A stretch of 64,000 nt of DNA from Corynebacterium camporealensis (GTDB lineage: Bacteria > Actinomycetota > Actinomycetes > Mycobacteriales > Mycobacteriaceae), in assembly GCF_000980815.1 (NCBI RefSeq), contig NZ_CP011311.1:1255815-1319814 (forward strand), read 5' to 3'. The translations under genes and the position numbers were made by a program. Positions 46,308 through 57,222 of the stretch are shown one piece after another; position 1 is the stretch's first letter; each line of letters opens with the position of its first letter. The notes below the pieces were generated by a model. That model saw nothing but the letters and a program-made list of their open reading frames with translations, searched no databases and had not been told where the DNA came from.

Positions 46308-46577
46308 ATGTTTGCCATCATGACCGTCACCGGTGCCGACAGCACCGGCATCATCGCCGCTGTAACCACTGCCCTTGCTGAACTCGAAGTCAATATCGTC
46401 GATGTTTCGCAAACCCTGATGTCCGGTTACTTCACCATGATCCTGCGCGTGGAGTTCGACGAGAACAAGACTTCCATCCAAGAAATCCAGGAAAAGATGG
46501 GCCCGGTCTCCAAGGAGACTCAGCAGTCCATCCGCATCCAGTCGGAGTCCCTGTTCACCGCGATGAATGAGATTTAG
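46308..46577 (+). CDS. ACT-domain protein (UPF0237)
   Basis: An 89-aa single ACT domain, typically a small-molecule (often amino acid) sensor. MFAIMTVTGADSTGIIAAVT contains the ligand-loop Gly, and VNIVDVSQTLMSGYFTMILR the dimer strand. It ends 3 nt before the UPF0210 gene. The pair is conserved in many Gram-positive bacteria, so the ACT protein probably regulates or forms a complex with its neighbour; this is inferred from the gene pairing. Confidence 0.9.
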   Translation: MFAIMTVTGADSTGIIAAVTTALAELEVNIVDVSQTLMSGYFTMILRVEFDENKTSIQEIQEKMGPVSKETQQSIRIQSESLFTAMNEI

Positions 46578-46580
46578 AGC

Positions 46581-47945
46581 ATGATTAACCGCTTTAACAC
46601 CACGAGCATTCTCGACACCATCGAGATGATCGATAAGTATCGTCTCGACATCCGCACCGTCACCATGGGCATCTCCCTGATGGGTTGCACCCGCACCACC
46701 ATGGAGGAGACCTGCCAGGCGATCTACGATCGCGTCTCCACGCAAGCTGCTCATCTGGTTGAGGTCTGCGAAGGCATCGAAGCCGAACTCGGTATCCCGA
46801 TCGTCAACAAGCGTATCTCGGTTACCCCAATCTCCCTGGTCGTTGCCGGTGTCGACGGCAACCCAGTCGATGCTGCCAAGGCCCTGGACCGCGCCGCTAA
46901 GGAAGTCGGCGTTAACTTCGTCGGCGGCTACTCCGCTCTCGTCGAAAAGGGTGCGACCACCGCGGAAAAGAAGCTCATCAACTCCATTCCAGAGGCACTG
47001 TCTTCCACCGACGTGGTCTGCTCCTCGGTCAACATCGCATCTTCGCGTGCCGGCATCAACATGAATGCTGCTAAGCGCATGGGCGAAATCATCAAGGAAG
47101 CAGCAGACCTCACTGCCGAAGAATCCGCTATTGCCTGTGCCAAGCTGGTGGTCTTCGCCAATTCTGTCGGCGACAACCCGTTCATGGCCGGCGCTTTCCA
47201 TGGCGTTGAAGAGCCTGACTGCGTCGTCTCCGTTGGCGTGTCCGGCCCAGGCGTTGTTGACCGCGCTCTGGGTTCGCTGGAGGGTGCCACTCTCGACCAG
47301 GTTGCTGAAGAGGTCAAGAAGGCCGCCTTCAAGATCACCCGTGCTGGTCAGCTCGTCGGCAACATGGCTTCCGAACGCCTCGGCGTGCCTTTCGGCATCA
47401 TCGACCTGTCGCTGGCTCCGACTGCAGAACTCGGCGATTCTGTCGCCCACATTCTGGAGCACATGGGCTTGGACCAGGTCGGTACCCACGGCACCACCGC
47501 GGCGTTGGCACTGCTTAACGATGCCGTGAAGAAGGGCGGCATGATGGCTTGCTCGCGTGTTGGTGGTCTGTCGGGTTCCTTCATCCCGGTCTCTGAAGAC
47601 AAGGGCATGATTGACGCGGTACGCTCTGGCTCCATTTCCATGGACAAGCTGGAAGCCATGACCGCTATCTGCTCGGTTGGCTTCGACATGATTGCCCTGC
47701 CGGGCGATACCTCGGCTGCCACCATCGCTGGCATGATTGCCGATGAAGCAGCCATCGGCGTGATGAATCATAAGACCACCGCCGTGCGCGTCATCCCGGT
47801 TCCGGGCAAGGACGTTGGCGACGAGGTCAGCTTCGGTGGCCTCCTGGGCTACGCCCCAGTCATTCCGGTAAACACCGTGGGTAATTCGACCTTCATCGAA
47901 CGCGGCGGCTTTATCCCCGCGCCGGTGCACGGGTTCCGCAACTAA
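46581..47945 (+). CDS. UPF0210 (DUF711) family protein
   Basis: A 454-aa cytoplasmic protein of the UPF0210/DUF711 family, which is distantly related to glycyl-radical (PFL-like) enzymes but, as known, lacks the glycyl-radical loop; the function is unknown. It has conserved blocks such as [47 protein letters not shown] and [19 protein letters not shown]. The ending [10 protein letters not shown] is typical. It is cotranscribed with the ACT gene and followed by a strong terminator. Confidence 0.88.
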   Translation: MINRFNTTSILDTIEMIDKYRLDIRTVTMGISLMGCTRTTMEETCQAIYDRVSTQAAHLVEVCEGIEAELGIPIVNKRISVTPISLVVAGVDGNPVDAAKALDRAAKEVGVNFVGGYSALVEKGATTAEKKLINSIPEALSSTDVVCSSVNIASSRAGINMNAAKRMGEIIKEAADLTAEESAIACAKLVVFANSVGDNPFMAGAFHGVEEPDCVVSVGVSGPGVVDRALGSLEGATLDQVAEEVKKAAFKITRAGQLVGNMASERLGVPFGIIDLSLAPTAELGDSVAHILEHMGLDQVGTHGTTAALALLNDAVKKGGMMACSRVGGLSGSFIPVSEDKGMIDAVRSGSISMDKLEAMTAICSVGFDMIALPGDTSAATIAGMIADEAAIGVMNHKTTAVRVIPVPGKDVGDEVSFGGLLGYAPVIPVNTVGNSTFIERGGFIPAPVHGFRN

Positions 47946-47948
47946 GAC

Positions 47949-47978
47949 AAAAGCCGACTGGTTATCCAGTCGGCTTTT
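47949..47978 (+). terminator. Intrinsic terminator after UPF0210
   Basis: AAAAGCCGACTGG pairs perfectly with 47966-47978 (13 bp, TTAT loop) and ends in TTTTCCTTTC. Confidence 0.9.
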
Positions 47979-48041
47979 CCTTTCGGAACCTCTCGGTGAA
48001 GCGCTTCGTATTTCTGCGGATCAAGCGCTCCGCTACTTATC

Positions 48042-48070
48042 GGTGAAGCGCTAGGAACTAGCGCTTCACC
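48042..48070 (-). terminator. 13-bp hairpin spanning the stop of the small membrane protein gene
   Basis: GGTGAAGCGCTAG (48042-48054) and its complement (48058-48070) enclose a 3-nt loop; the stop codon of the minus-strand gene is within the stem. A further copy of GGTGAAGCGCT is at 47995-48005. Confidence 0.6.
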
Positions 48071-48300
48071 CCTTTGGCGAGGAAGATAATCGAGCCCAAG
48101 CCACCGAAGAGAGTGGTTACGGCGCTCCAGACCCACTTCTTGCCGCGGATGCGGCGTGCGGGCAGGTGGTAAATCTTATGCCATGCGGTAAGAACTAGGC
48201 CGACCTCGACTGCGGCGGCAACACCAACGGCAACCTTGTTTTCGGTGCTCAGCTGGTCCCAGGATTTACGTGCTTGGTCCAGGATATCTGTATTGTTCAT
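48058..48300 (-). CDS. Small membrane protein, PLDc_N-like
   Basis: An 80-aa protein with two hydrophobic segments (VAVGVAAAVEVGLVLTAWHKI and WVWSAVTTLFGGLGSIIFLA) joined by a basic loop (YHLPARRIRGKK). The second helix resembles the short N-terminal domain found in phospholipase D-type membrane proteins and in many standalone actinobacterial proteins. The function is unknown. It is divergent from DUF2200. Confidence 0.75.
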   Translation of the reverse strand: MNNTDILDQARKSWDQLSTENKVAVGVAAAVEVGLVLTAWHKIYHLPARRIRGKKWVWSAVTTLFGGLGSIIFLAKGVKR

Positions 48301-48322
48301 GCTGAAAGTCTAGCCCGCTGGT

Positions 48323-48328
48323 TACACT
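48323..48328 (+). promoter_or_regulatory. -10 hexamer for leaderless DUF2200 mRNA
   Basis: TACACT lies 7 nt before ATG 48336. Confidence 0.55.
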
Positions 48329-48335
48329 CGGATCC

Positions 48336-48686
48336 ATGGCTGAACACAAAATCTTCAACATGGCCTTTGCTGATATCTACGACGCTTACGTCAACAAAGC
48401 AGAGCGCAAAGACCGCACCAAGGATGAGGTCGATGAAATCCTGCGCTGGTACACCGGTGCATCTGAAGAAGAGCTATCTTCCGCTGTCGAGGATCGCCGG
48501 ACCATGCGGGAGTTCTTTGAGCAAGCTCCTGCCCTAAACCCCAATCGGGAGTTGATTACCGGCAGCGTGTGCGGTGTGAAGGTTCAGGAAGTCAGCGATC
48601 CGCTTATGCGCGAGATTCGCTTCCTCGACAAGCTCATTGATGAGCTTGCCAAGGGCAAAGCCATGGAGAAGACTAAGCGCTCCTAG
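48336..48686 (+). CDS. DUF2200 family protein
   Basis: A 116-aa cytoplasmic protein of the DUF2200 family ([60 protein letters not shown]). The family is widespread in bacteria and its function is unknown. It ends with a basic tail and overlaps the convergent ABC-F gene by 4 nt. Confidence 0.88.
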   Translation: MAEHKIFNMAFADIYDAYVNKAERKDRTKDEVDEILRWYTGASEEELSSAVEDRRTMREFFEQAPALNPNRELITGSVCGVKVQEVSDPLMREIRFLDKLIDELAKGKAMEKTKRS

Positions 48687-50314
48687 GCGAGCTCGACGAT
48701 CTCCATGTACTCGTCGGACCAGAGGTCCTCATCGCCATCGGGCATGATGATGACGCGTTCTGGATCCAGTGCCTTCACTGCGCCCGGGTCGTGGGTCACG
48801 AGTACCACTGCCCCGGTGTAGGTCTTAAGTGCGTCAAGCACCTGCTCACGCGAGATGGGGTCCAAGTTGTTGGTTGGCTCGTCGAGAAGCAGCACGTTCG
48901 CACGCGAGGACACCAACGTAGCCAGGGACAAACGAGTCTTCTCACCACCCGACAGCGTGCCAGCGGGCTGTTCCAGCTTGTCGCCGGAGAACATAAACGC
49001 ACCGAGAAGGCCGCGTAGGTCCTGCTGACCGGCATCCGGGCAGGCGGCAATGGTGTTTTCCCAGACGCTTTGATCCGGGTCGATGTTGTCGTGTTCCTGT
49101 GCGAAGTAGCCAATGCGTAGGCCGTGACCGCTGACGATGCCGCCTTCACCATCGGTGCGTTCCACACCGGCAAGAAGTTTGAGCAAGGTAGTCTTGCCGG
49201 CACCGTTGTAGCCCAGAACGACTACGCGCGAGCCCTTGTCGATGGCGAGGTCAACACCGGCGAAGACTTCCAGCGAGCCATACATCTTGGTCAGTCCGGT
49301 GGCGTTCATCGGGGTCTTGCCGCACGGTGCTGGTTCCGGGAACTTGATGTGGGCGACCTTGTCGGCAACGCGTACTTCATCGAGCTCGTTCATCATGCGG
49401 TCAGCACGAGCCAGCATCTGCTTGGCAGCAGCCGCCTTAGTAGCCTTTGCACCCAGCTTGGCAGCCTGCTTTTGCAGTGCGGAGGCTTTCTTCTCTGCAT
49501 TGGCGCGCTCGCGGCGACGACGGGCTTCGTCTGTGGCACGGGCGTCGAGGTACTTCTTAAAGCCCATGTTGTAGACGTCAGCCTCGGCACGCACGGCATC
49601 GAGGAACCAAATCTTGTTGCAGACTGCTTCCAGCAGGTCCACGTCGTGAGAAATCAGGACGAGGCCGCCTTCGTGCTTGGCGAGGAATCCACGCAACCAG
49701 GTAATGGAATCGGCATCCAGGTGGTTGGTGGGCTCATCGAGAAGCAAGGTGGTCTGGGACTTGCCGGAGCCTTCCGTGGCGGCGAAGAGAATCTGGGCAA
49801 GCTCCACACGGCGGCGCTGACCACCGGACAAAGTCTTCAGTTGCTGGTCCAGCACGCGCTGGGGCAGGCCGAGGTTGTCGCAGATCTGTGCACATTCGGC
49901 ATCAGCTTCATAGCCGCCAAGTGCTTCGAAGCGCTCTTCTAGCCGAGAGAACTTATTGATGGCCTTATCGCGCTTATTGTCGTCAACATCAGACTCCATG
50001 ATCTTCTGCTGCTTAAGCATCGAGCGCTTAATCTCATCCAGGCCACGTGCAGAAAGCACGCGGTCACGCGCGGTCTGCTCGATGTTGCCCTCACGCGAGT
50101 CCTGCGGAAGGTAACCAATGGGGCCCGAACGGGTCACCGAACCGCCATAAGGCTCGGTCTCCCCTGCCAGGATGCGCATGGTCGTCGTCTTGCCCGCACC
50201 ATTGCGGCCGACCAGACCAATACGGTCGCCTGCCTGCACGCGCAGGTGCTGTCCCGGCGCATCAAGAAGCGTGCGGGAACCGACTCGGACCTCAAAATCA
50301 TTGGTGACAATCAC
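48683..50314 (-). CDS. ABC-F family ATPase
   Basis: Ribosome-associated ATPase with two ABC domains and no membrane part, 543 aa. Domain 1 has Walker A GRNGAGKT (about 36-43), signature [10 protein letters not shown] and Walker [12 protein letters not shown]; domain 2 has [18 protein letters not shown] and [11 protein letters not shown]. The basic linker (around 260-320, [20 protein letters not shown]) is the tRNA-interaction region. It is the homologue of mycobacterial Rv1473, which also lies near acn. A role in translation or ribosome protection is likely; EttA versus an antibiotic-resistance type is not decided. It starts at GTG 50314 and the mRNA is probably leaderless. Confidence 0.9.
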   Translation of the reverse strand: MIVTNDFEVRVGSRTLLDAPGQHLRVQAGDRIGLVGRNGAGKTTTMRILAGETEPYGGSVTRSGPIGYLPQDSREGNIEQTARDRVLSARGLDEIKRSMLKQQKIMESDVDDNKRDKAINKFSRLEERFEALGGYEADAECAQICDNLGLPQRVLDQQLKTLSGGQRRRVELAQILFAATEGSGKSQTTLLLDEPTNHLDADSITWLRGFLAKHEGGLVLISHDVDLLEAVCNKIWFLDAVRAEADVYNMGFKKYLDARATDEARRRRERANAEKKASALQKQAAKLGAKATKAAAAKQMLARADRMMNELDEVRVADKVAHIKFPEPAPCGKTPMNATGLTKMYGSLEVFAGVDLAIDKGSRVVVLGYNGAGKTTLLKLLAGVERTDGEGGIVSGHGLRIGYFAQEHDNIDPDQSVWENTIAACPDAGQQDLRGLLGAFMFSGDKLEQPAGTLSGGEKTRLSLATLVSSRANVLLLDEPTNNLDPISREQVLDALKTYTGAVVLVTHDPGAVKALDPERVIIMPDGDEDLWSDEYMEIVELA

Positions 50315-50322
50315 AAGGGATT

Positions 50323-50328
50323 AGTGTA
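50323..50328 (-). promoter_or_regulatory. -10 hexamer for leaderless ABC-F mRNA
   Basis: Minus-strand TACACT lies 8 nt before GTG 50314. Confidence 0.55.
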
Positions 50329-50386
50329 TCAATTCCCCGTCTAAGTCCAATTTTCGGCGGAGGTGAGGCTTTTGCCTTGGCCGTTC

Positions 50387-50602
50387 CTAGTTCTCCTGTG
50401 GGAGAAAAGAATAGGTGTTGAGTATCTCGTTGTGGATTATCAGTTCATAGTCAACACCCTGTTCCTCAGCCTTTTGTTGGAGGTTTCTAATCTCCTGGGC
50501 ATTAAGGCGATTGAAAGCAATAACCAGTCCGCAGGCCACTATGAGGATTGTCGCCACAACAATGCCGACGATCCTCTTTGTTGGTTGTGCTGTTTGTGTC
50601 AC
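50387..50602 (-). CDS. Possible small single-span membrane protein
   Basis: A 71-aa ORF with a GTG start: short basic N-terminus, one membrane helix (IVGIVVATILIVACGLVIAF), then a charged coiled segment (LNAQEIRNLQQKAEEQGVDY). AAAGGCGG lies about 10 nt upstream. The hydrophobic profile is protein-like, but the family is unknown and the ORF is short. Confidence 0.45.
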   Translation of the reverse strand: MTQTAQPTKRIVGIVVATILIVACGLVIAFNRLNAQEIRNLQQKAEEQGVDYELIIHNEILNTYSFLPQEN

Positions 50603-50722
50603 GAAATCTATACCGCCTTTGCCTAATGTCGCATCGCCGATGGAAAGAGGATAAAGCTGTGCAAAATCTCTTAGCTACCCTAACCGAAACAGACGACTGA
50701 CATGGAAATGGGTAGAGAAAAA

Positions 50723-50749
50723 CCTCCGACATCTGGGTGATATCGGAGG
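50723..50749 (-). terminator. Terminator of the suf operon
   Basis: CCTCCGACAT and ATATCGGAGG form a 10-bp stem with one mismatch; on the minus strand it is followed by TTTTTCTC. It lies 19 nt after the last gene of the operon. Confidence 0.85.
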
Positions 50750-50767
50750 CTCAATCGGTGGGAAGAC

Positions 50768-51175
50768 TTAGACTGCGAAGCCCAGAGCCTGCAGCTGTTC
50801 GCGGCCTTCCTCGGTAATCATGTGCGGGCCCCACGGCGGCATCCAGACCCAGTTGACGTTGACGGCGTCGCAGACCTTGTTGCCCACGACGGCGTCGTCA
50901 ATCTGCTCTGCGATGACATCGGTGAGCGGGCAGGCAGGCGAGGTCAGGGTCATGTTGACCTCAGCGACCTGCTTGCCGTCCTGCTCTTCGATCCACACGT
51001 CGTAGACCAGGCCGAGGTCAACGACGTTGATGCCGAGCTCCGGGTCAATAACGTCACGCATGAACTCGGTGACGTCGTAGGCCTTGGAGATCTGCTCTTC
51101 GGTTTGCTCCGGACGGGTCTTTTGGCCGTCGAAGTTAGAATTTTCGTTCTGGTATGGGTCTTGAGGTTCGGACAT
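50768..51175 (-). CDS. sufT: SufT-like Fe-S assembly factor (MIP18/DUF59)
   Basis: A 135-aa protein that helps mature Fe-S proteins. The DUF59 core is DVIDPELGINVVDLGLVYDV, and TLTSPACPLTDVIAEQIDDAV carries the conserved Cys. The first ~30 residues are a charged leader. Its ATG is directly adjacent to the sufU stop, and it ends the operon, as Rv1466 does in M. tuberculosis. Confidence 0.9.
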   Translation of the reverse strand: MSEPQDPYQNENSNFDGQKTRPEQTEEQISKAYDVTEFMRDVIDPELGINVVDLGLVYDVWIEEQDGKQVAEVNMTLTSPACPLTDVIAEQIDDAVVGNKVCDAVNVNWVWMPPWGPHMITEEGREQLQALGFAV

Positions 51176-51624
51176 TTACTTCTCCAAATCTTTCAGTGCC
51201 TCGGCGGAAGCAGCCTGGAAAGCCTTCCAGCCCAACAGGGCGCACTTCACGCGGGCGGGGTACTGGGACACTCCAGCGAAGGCAACGCCGTCGCCGATGA
51301 GGTCTTCATCGCCTTCCAGCTTGCCACGGGAGGTGACCATCTTTTCGAACTCTTCGATCTTCTTTCCGGCATCCTCCAAGGACTGACCGATAATCTCTTC
51401 GGCCATCACGGAGGTTGAAGCCTGGGAAATGGAGCAGCCTTCAGCGTCGTAGGACACGTCTTCTACGGTGTTGCCGTCGTCGCTGAGCTTGACGCGCAAA
51501 GTCAGCTCGTCGCCGCAAGAAGGGTTCACGTGATGAACCTCGGCCTGGCCTTCGCGCAGGCCCGCGTACTGCGGGTGCTTATAGTGATCCAGGATCACGT
51601 CCTGGTACATGGAATCAAGATTCA

Positions 51625-51625
<1 letters not shown>
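51176..51625 (-). CDS. sufU: Fe-S scaffold / sulfur acceptor SufU
   Basis: Zinc-dependent protein that accepts sulfur from SufS, 149 aa. Cys37 and Asp39 (NPSCGDE), Cys64 (AEGCSIS) and Cys128 (VKCALLGW) are the conserved residues of SufU. The 18-21 residue insertion typical of SufU versus IscU is in the KLEGDEDLIGDGVAFAGV region. It overlaps the sufS stop by 1 nt. Confidence 0.95.
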
Positions 51626-53653
<2,028 letters not shown>

Positions 53654-53684
53654 ATTTATTTCCTTACTTCGTTGAAGGGGTGCG

Positions 53685-54857
53685 TTAGGCGGAGATCTTT
53701 TCGAGTTCCTCGGCGATGCGCTCTTCGAGCTCATTCTGCAGGGACTCGACCGGAATGCGGTGGATTACCTCGTTGAAGAAGCCACGGATGATCAGGCGGC
53801 GTGCCTCGACCTCCGGGATGCCGCGGGACATGAGGTAGAACAACTCGATGTCGTCGAAGCGGCCCACGGTAGCAGCGTGGCCTGCGCCCACGATTTCGCC
53901 GGTTTCGATCTCGAGGTTCGGGATCGCATCGGCGCGTGCGCCTTCAGTAAGGATGAGGTTGTTGTTGGTCTCGTAGGTGTCGGTACCCTGTGCGTTAGCG
54001 CGGATGAGCACGTCACCCACCCAGCAGGTGCGAGCTTCCTGGCGGCTGCCTTCTTCAGCACCCTGCGTACCCTGCAGTGCGCCCTTGTACATGACGTTAG
54101 AGCGGCAGTTCGGTACGGAGTGGTCAACCAGCATGCGGTTTTCAAAGTACTGACCGCGGTCTGCGAAGTAGACGCCAAGCAGTTCTGCGTCGCCGCCCGG
54201 TGCGTTGAAGTTCACGCGCGGGACGATGCGGACAACTTCGCCACCGAAGATGGCGGAGTTGTGGCGCAGGACGGCGTCGCGGCCGACCATAGCGACCTGG
54301 TTGGACAGGTGAACAGCGTCGTTCTCCCAGTCAACGTCGACGACCACGGTGAGGTTAGCGCCATCGTTAAGCAGGAACTCCACGTTATCTGCGTGGGTGC
54401 CGGAACCAACGTACTTCAGCACGACGGTGGCCTCAGCGTGGCGGCCGACCTCGATGGAGGTAGCGCCAAAGGAGGTCACGCCCTCGCCCTTACCAGTGAT
54501 GGTGATAACCACCGGCTCTTCGACCTTGGTGTCTGGCTCGATGGTGACAACCTGGCCCTCCGGCATGGAGGTCCAAGCCTGAGCAGCCACGCGGTCGGCA
54601 GGCTTGCCGACGCGACCCAGGCGCTCATCGTCAGCAGCAACAGTTTCGCTGGTGACGCCGGGGTGCTCGGTCACCTGGATGTCCTGCGCAACTGCCTCAG
54701 CAAACTCGCCGTTGTGGAGTCCGCGCAGCTTGCGCAGGGAGATAAAGCGCCAGACCTCGTCGCGGCCCTGCGGGATAGCGAAGTCTTCCACGTTGGTCGA
54801 GGTGAAAACATCGCCCTTGGTGACCTTATCCGGGTTGAATTCGTTCGAAGCGACCAT
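53685..54857 (-). CDS. sufD: Fe-S assembly protein SufD
   Basis: Structural partner of SufB in the SufBC2D scaffold, 390 aa. The parallel beta-helix core runs from about 110 to 330, and the C-terminal GHAATVGRFDDIELFYLMSR, with the conserved His, followed by GIPEVEARRLIIRGFFNEVI, is typical. It starts 3 nt after sufB. Confidence 0.94.
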   Translation of the reverse strand: MVASNEFNPDKVTKGDVFTSTNVEDFAIPQGRDEVWRFISLRKLRGLHNGEFAEAVAQDIQVTEHPGVTSETVAADDERLGRVGKPADRVAAQAWTSMPEGQVVTIEPDTKVEEPVVITITGKGEGVTSFGATSIEVGRHAEATVVLKYVGSGTHADNVEFLLNDGANLTVVVDVDWENDAVHLSNQVAMVGRDAVLRHNSAIFGGEVVRIVPRVNFNAPGGDAELLGVYFADRGQYFENRMLVDHSVPNCRSNVMYKGALQGTQGAEEGSRQEARTCWVGDVLIRANAQGTDTYETNNNLILTEGARADAIPNLEIETGEIVGAGHAATVGRFDDIELFYLMSRGIPEVEARRLIIRGFFNEVIHRIPVESLQNELEERIAEELEKISA

Positions 54858-54860
54858 TAT

Positions 54861-56300
54861 TTAGCCGACCGATCCTTCCATTTGCAGTTCGATGAGGCGG
54901 TTGAGCTCCAGTGCGTACTCCATCGGCAGCTCCTTGGCGATGGGCTCGACGAAGCCGCGGACGATCATCGCCATTGCCTCTTCCTCTTCCAGTCCACGCG
55001 ACATCAGGTAGAACAACTGCTCCTCCGAGACCTGCGAGACGGTTGCCTCGTGGCCCAGGGTCACATGGTCGTTACGGATGTCGTTGTACGGGTATGTGTC
55101 CGAACGCGAGATGTTATCGACCAGCAAGGCGTCACATTCCACATTCGAGGTGGAGTGATGCGCATCCTTGTTGATCTGCACCAGGCCGCGGTAAGCAGCG
55201 CGGCCGCCGGCGCGTGCAACGGACTTGGACACGATGTTGGAGGAGGTGTGCGGAGCCATGTGGGTCATCTTCGCACCGGTGTCCTGGAACTGGCCTTCAC
55301 CTGCGAAAGCCACGGACAGAACCTCACCCTTAGCGTGCGGACCGGTCATCCAGACTGCCGGGTACTTCATGGTCACCTTGGAGCCGATGTTGCCATCGAC
55401 CCATTCCATGGTGCCGCCCTCGTCCACCTTGGTGCGCTTGGTCACCAAGTTGTAGACATTGTTAGACCAGTTCTGGATGGTGGTGTAGCGGCAGCGGCCG
55501 CCCTTCTTGACCACGATTTCCACCACGGCGGAGTGCAGGGAGTCCGACTTGTAAATCGGAGCAGTGCAGCCCTCGACGTAGTGCACGTAAGCGTCCTCAT
55601 CCACGATGATGAGGGTGCGCTCGAACTGGCCCATGTTCTCGGTGTTAATGCGGAAGTAGGCCTGCAGCGGGATGTCCACGTGGACTCCCGGCGGAACGTA
55701 GATGAAGGAGCCACCGGACCACACAGCGGAGTTCAGTGCGGAAAACTTGTTGTCACCAGCCGGAATGACGGTGCCGAAGTGCTCCTTGAACAGCTCTTCG
55801 TGCTCACGCAGTGCGGTATCGGTATCGACGAAGATAACGCCCTGACGCTCCAGGTCCTCACGAATCTGGTGGTAGACCACCTCGGACTCGTACTGGGCTG
55901 CCACACCGGCGACCAGACGCTGCTTCTCTGCCTCCGGAATACCCAGCTTGTCGTAGGTTTCCTTAATGTCGTCAGGCAGATCGTCCCAGGTCTGAGCCTG
56001 TTCCTCGGTCGACTTCACGTAGTACTTAATGTTGTCGAAGTCGATGCCGGAGAGGTCTGCACCCCAGGTAGGCAAAGGCTTCTTATCGAAGATATTCAGG
56101 GCCTTCAGACGCTGGTTCAGCATCCATTCCGGCTCACCCTTCTTGGCGGAAATATCGCGGACAACGTCCTCGTTGAGGCCGCGGCGTGCAGAAGCACCTG
56201 CCGCATCCGAGTCGTGCCAGCCGTACTCATAGGCGCCAATAGAGTCGATGATTTCATCATCGGTCATCTTGGTACCGGGCGCTGGTTGTGCCTGGGTCAT
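54861..56300 (-). CDS. sufB: Fe-S assembly protein SufB
   Basis: Scaffold on which nascent clusters form, 479 aa. VEGCTAPIY includes a core Cys, and [20 protein letters not shown] with the conserved His, then [20 protein letters not shown], close the beta-helix. There is no intein, in contrast to M. tuberculosis SufB. Its ATG overlaps the sufR stop by 4 nt, so the regulator and structural genes are translationally coupled. Confidence 0.95.
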   Translation of the reverse strand: MTQAQPAPGTKMTDDEIIDSIGAYEYGWHDSDAAGASARRGLNEDVVRDISAKKGEPEWMLNQRLKALNIFDKKPLPTWGADLSGIDFDNIKYYVKSTEEQAQTWDDLPDDIKETYDKLGIPEAEKQRLVAGVAAQYESEVVYHQIREDLERQGVIFVDTDTALREHEELFKEHFGTVIPAGDNKFSALNSAVWSGGSFIYVPPGVHVDIPLQAYFRINTENMGQFERTLIIVDEDAYVHYVEGCTAPIYKSDSLHSAVVEIVVKKGGRCRYTTIQNWSNNVYNLVTKRTKVDEGGTMEWVDGNIGSKVTMKYPAVWMTGPHAKGEVLSVAFAGEGQFQDTGAKMTHMAPHTSSNIVSKSVARAGGRAAYRGLVQINKDAHHSTSNVECDALLVDNISRSDTYPYNDIRNDHVTLGHEATVSQVSEEQLFYLMSRGLEEEEAMAMIVRGFVEPIAKELPMEYALELNRLIELQMEGSVG

Positions 56301-57076
56301 GACCCGCTCCTTTCGGTGTTGGTGTGGTCAGTGGCGATGGAGGCTTCCACCGCCGTCAGGGGGATGTTTGTAGTACAGATTCCGTGGCCACTAGCAATAG
56401 AGGCCAAGGGCTGTACGTGTTTGCCTAATAGGGCGGAAAAGACTTCCTGTTCCGCCTCACACAGCTCCGGGTGCTCCTCCGCCACATGGGCGATGGGGCA
56501 ATGATGCTGGCAGATCTGGACACCGCCACCGGCGTTCGACACCGTTGCGGCATATCCATGTTCGTCCAGAACCTCCGCCAGTTTACGCGCTACCTTTTCG
56601 GGCGATTCACCCTCCTGCGCTAAAGGCTTGACGTCGGCCACTAAGCGCTCGAAACGAGCCTTGGCAAAGTGCTTGACAGCCTCACTACCTCCTGCTTCAC
56701 GCAGGGCTTGCAAAGCTTCAGCAGCCAACTCGTCATAGGCATGCCCGAAGTGGGCGCGTCCCCGGTCAGTAAGACGGAAGTGCTTGGCTGGTCGCCCGCG
56801 GCCAGCCGATGCCCCATTGGGGCCCACCCGGCGGCGTTGGACAATCTCAGTAAGTCCTTCCTCCAACAAAATGTCTAGGTGCCGACGAATGCCGGCGGCC
56901 GACAGGCCTAAACGCTCAGCCACAGCAGAAGCAGTCACGGGACCGTCTTTGAGCAACATCAACATGATCTGCCGACGGGTATCCCCCTCGGTCGTACGAG
57001 TTTCCTTCGCGTGGGAAGGATCTCGGTCACTACCGCGCTGGTGCACGCGGGCATTGGTGCGCGAGGTCGTCACCGA
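56297..57076 (-). CDS. sufR: SufR-type Fe-S-sensing transcriptional regulator
   Basis: Winged-helix repressor of the suf operon, 259 aa from GTG 57076. The DNA-binding domain is at about 15-75 ([39 protein letters not shown]). C-terminal cysteines in [22 protein letters not shown] and [10 protein letters not shown] would ligate the cluster by which SufR senses Fe-S status. AGGAGG lies about 10 nt before the GTG, favouring 57076 over the in-frame start at 57118. Counterpart of Rv1460. Confidence 0.9.
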   Translation of the reverse strand, partial: SVTTSRTNARVHQRGSDRDPSHAKETRTTEGDTRRQIMLMLLKDGPVTASAVAERLGLSAAGIRRHLDILLEEGLTEIVQRRRVGPNGASAGRGRPAKHFRLTDRGRAHFGHAYDELAAEALQALREAGGSEAVKHFAKARFERLVADVKPLAQEGESPEKVARKLAEVLDEHGYAATVSNAGGGVQICQHHCPIAHVAEEHPELCEAEQEVFSALLGKHVQPLASIASGHGICTTNIPLTAVEASIATDHTNTERSGS

Positions 57077-57120
57077 GAAAACACCTCCTCGAAGTTTGAA
57101 AGCTTCTTGCTGTGGCAAGC

Positions 57121-57147
57121 GTCTACCTTTTAGACAACACTAGTGTT
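57121..57147. promoter_or_regulatory. Two back-to-back palindromes in the suf promoter
   Basis: GTCTA-CCTTT-TAGAC (57121-57135) is followed directly by the perfect 12-bp palindrome AACACTAGTGTT (57136-57147). They lie upstream of sufR on the minus strand, where the -35/-10 elements should be. The second is a good candidate for the SufR operator. The junction contains TTAGACAACAC, also found before the YeiH operon. Confidence 0.55.
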
Positions 57148-57222
57148 CCTTAATTCCGCGCGGAATGCCACCATGGCACGCCACAGGCACTTTTTATCTC
57201 CTAACGCGTATGGTTTATACCC

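Noticed and set aside
46299..47930. 543-codon minus-strand frame over the UPF0210 gene
   Set aside because: Shadow frame; the plus strand has a conserved gene pair with promoter and terminator.
53760..56504. 914-codon plus-strand frame over sufD and sufB
   Set aside because: Antisense shadow of two complete suf genes; no ribosome-binding site or recognisable domain.
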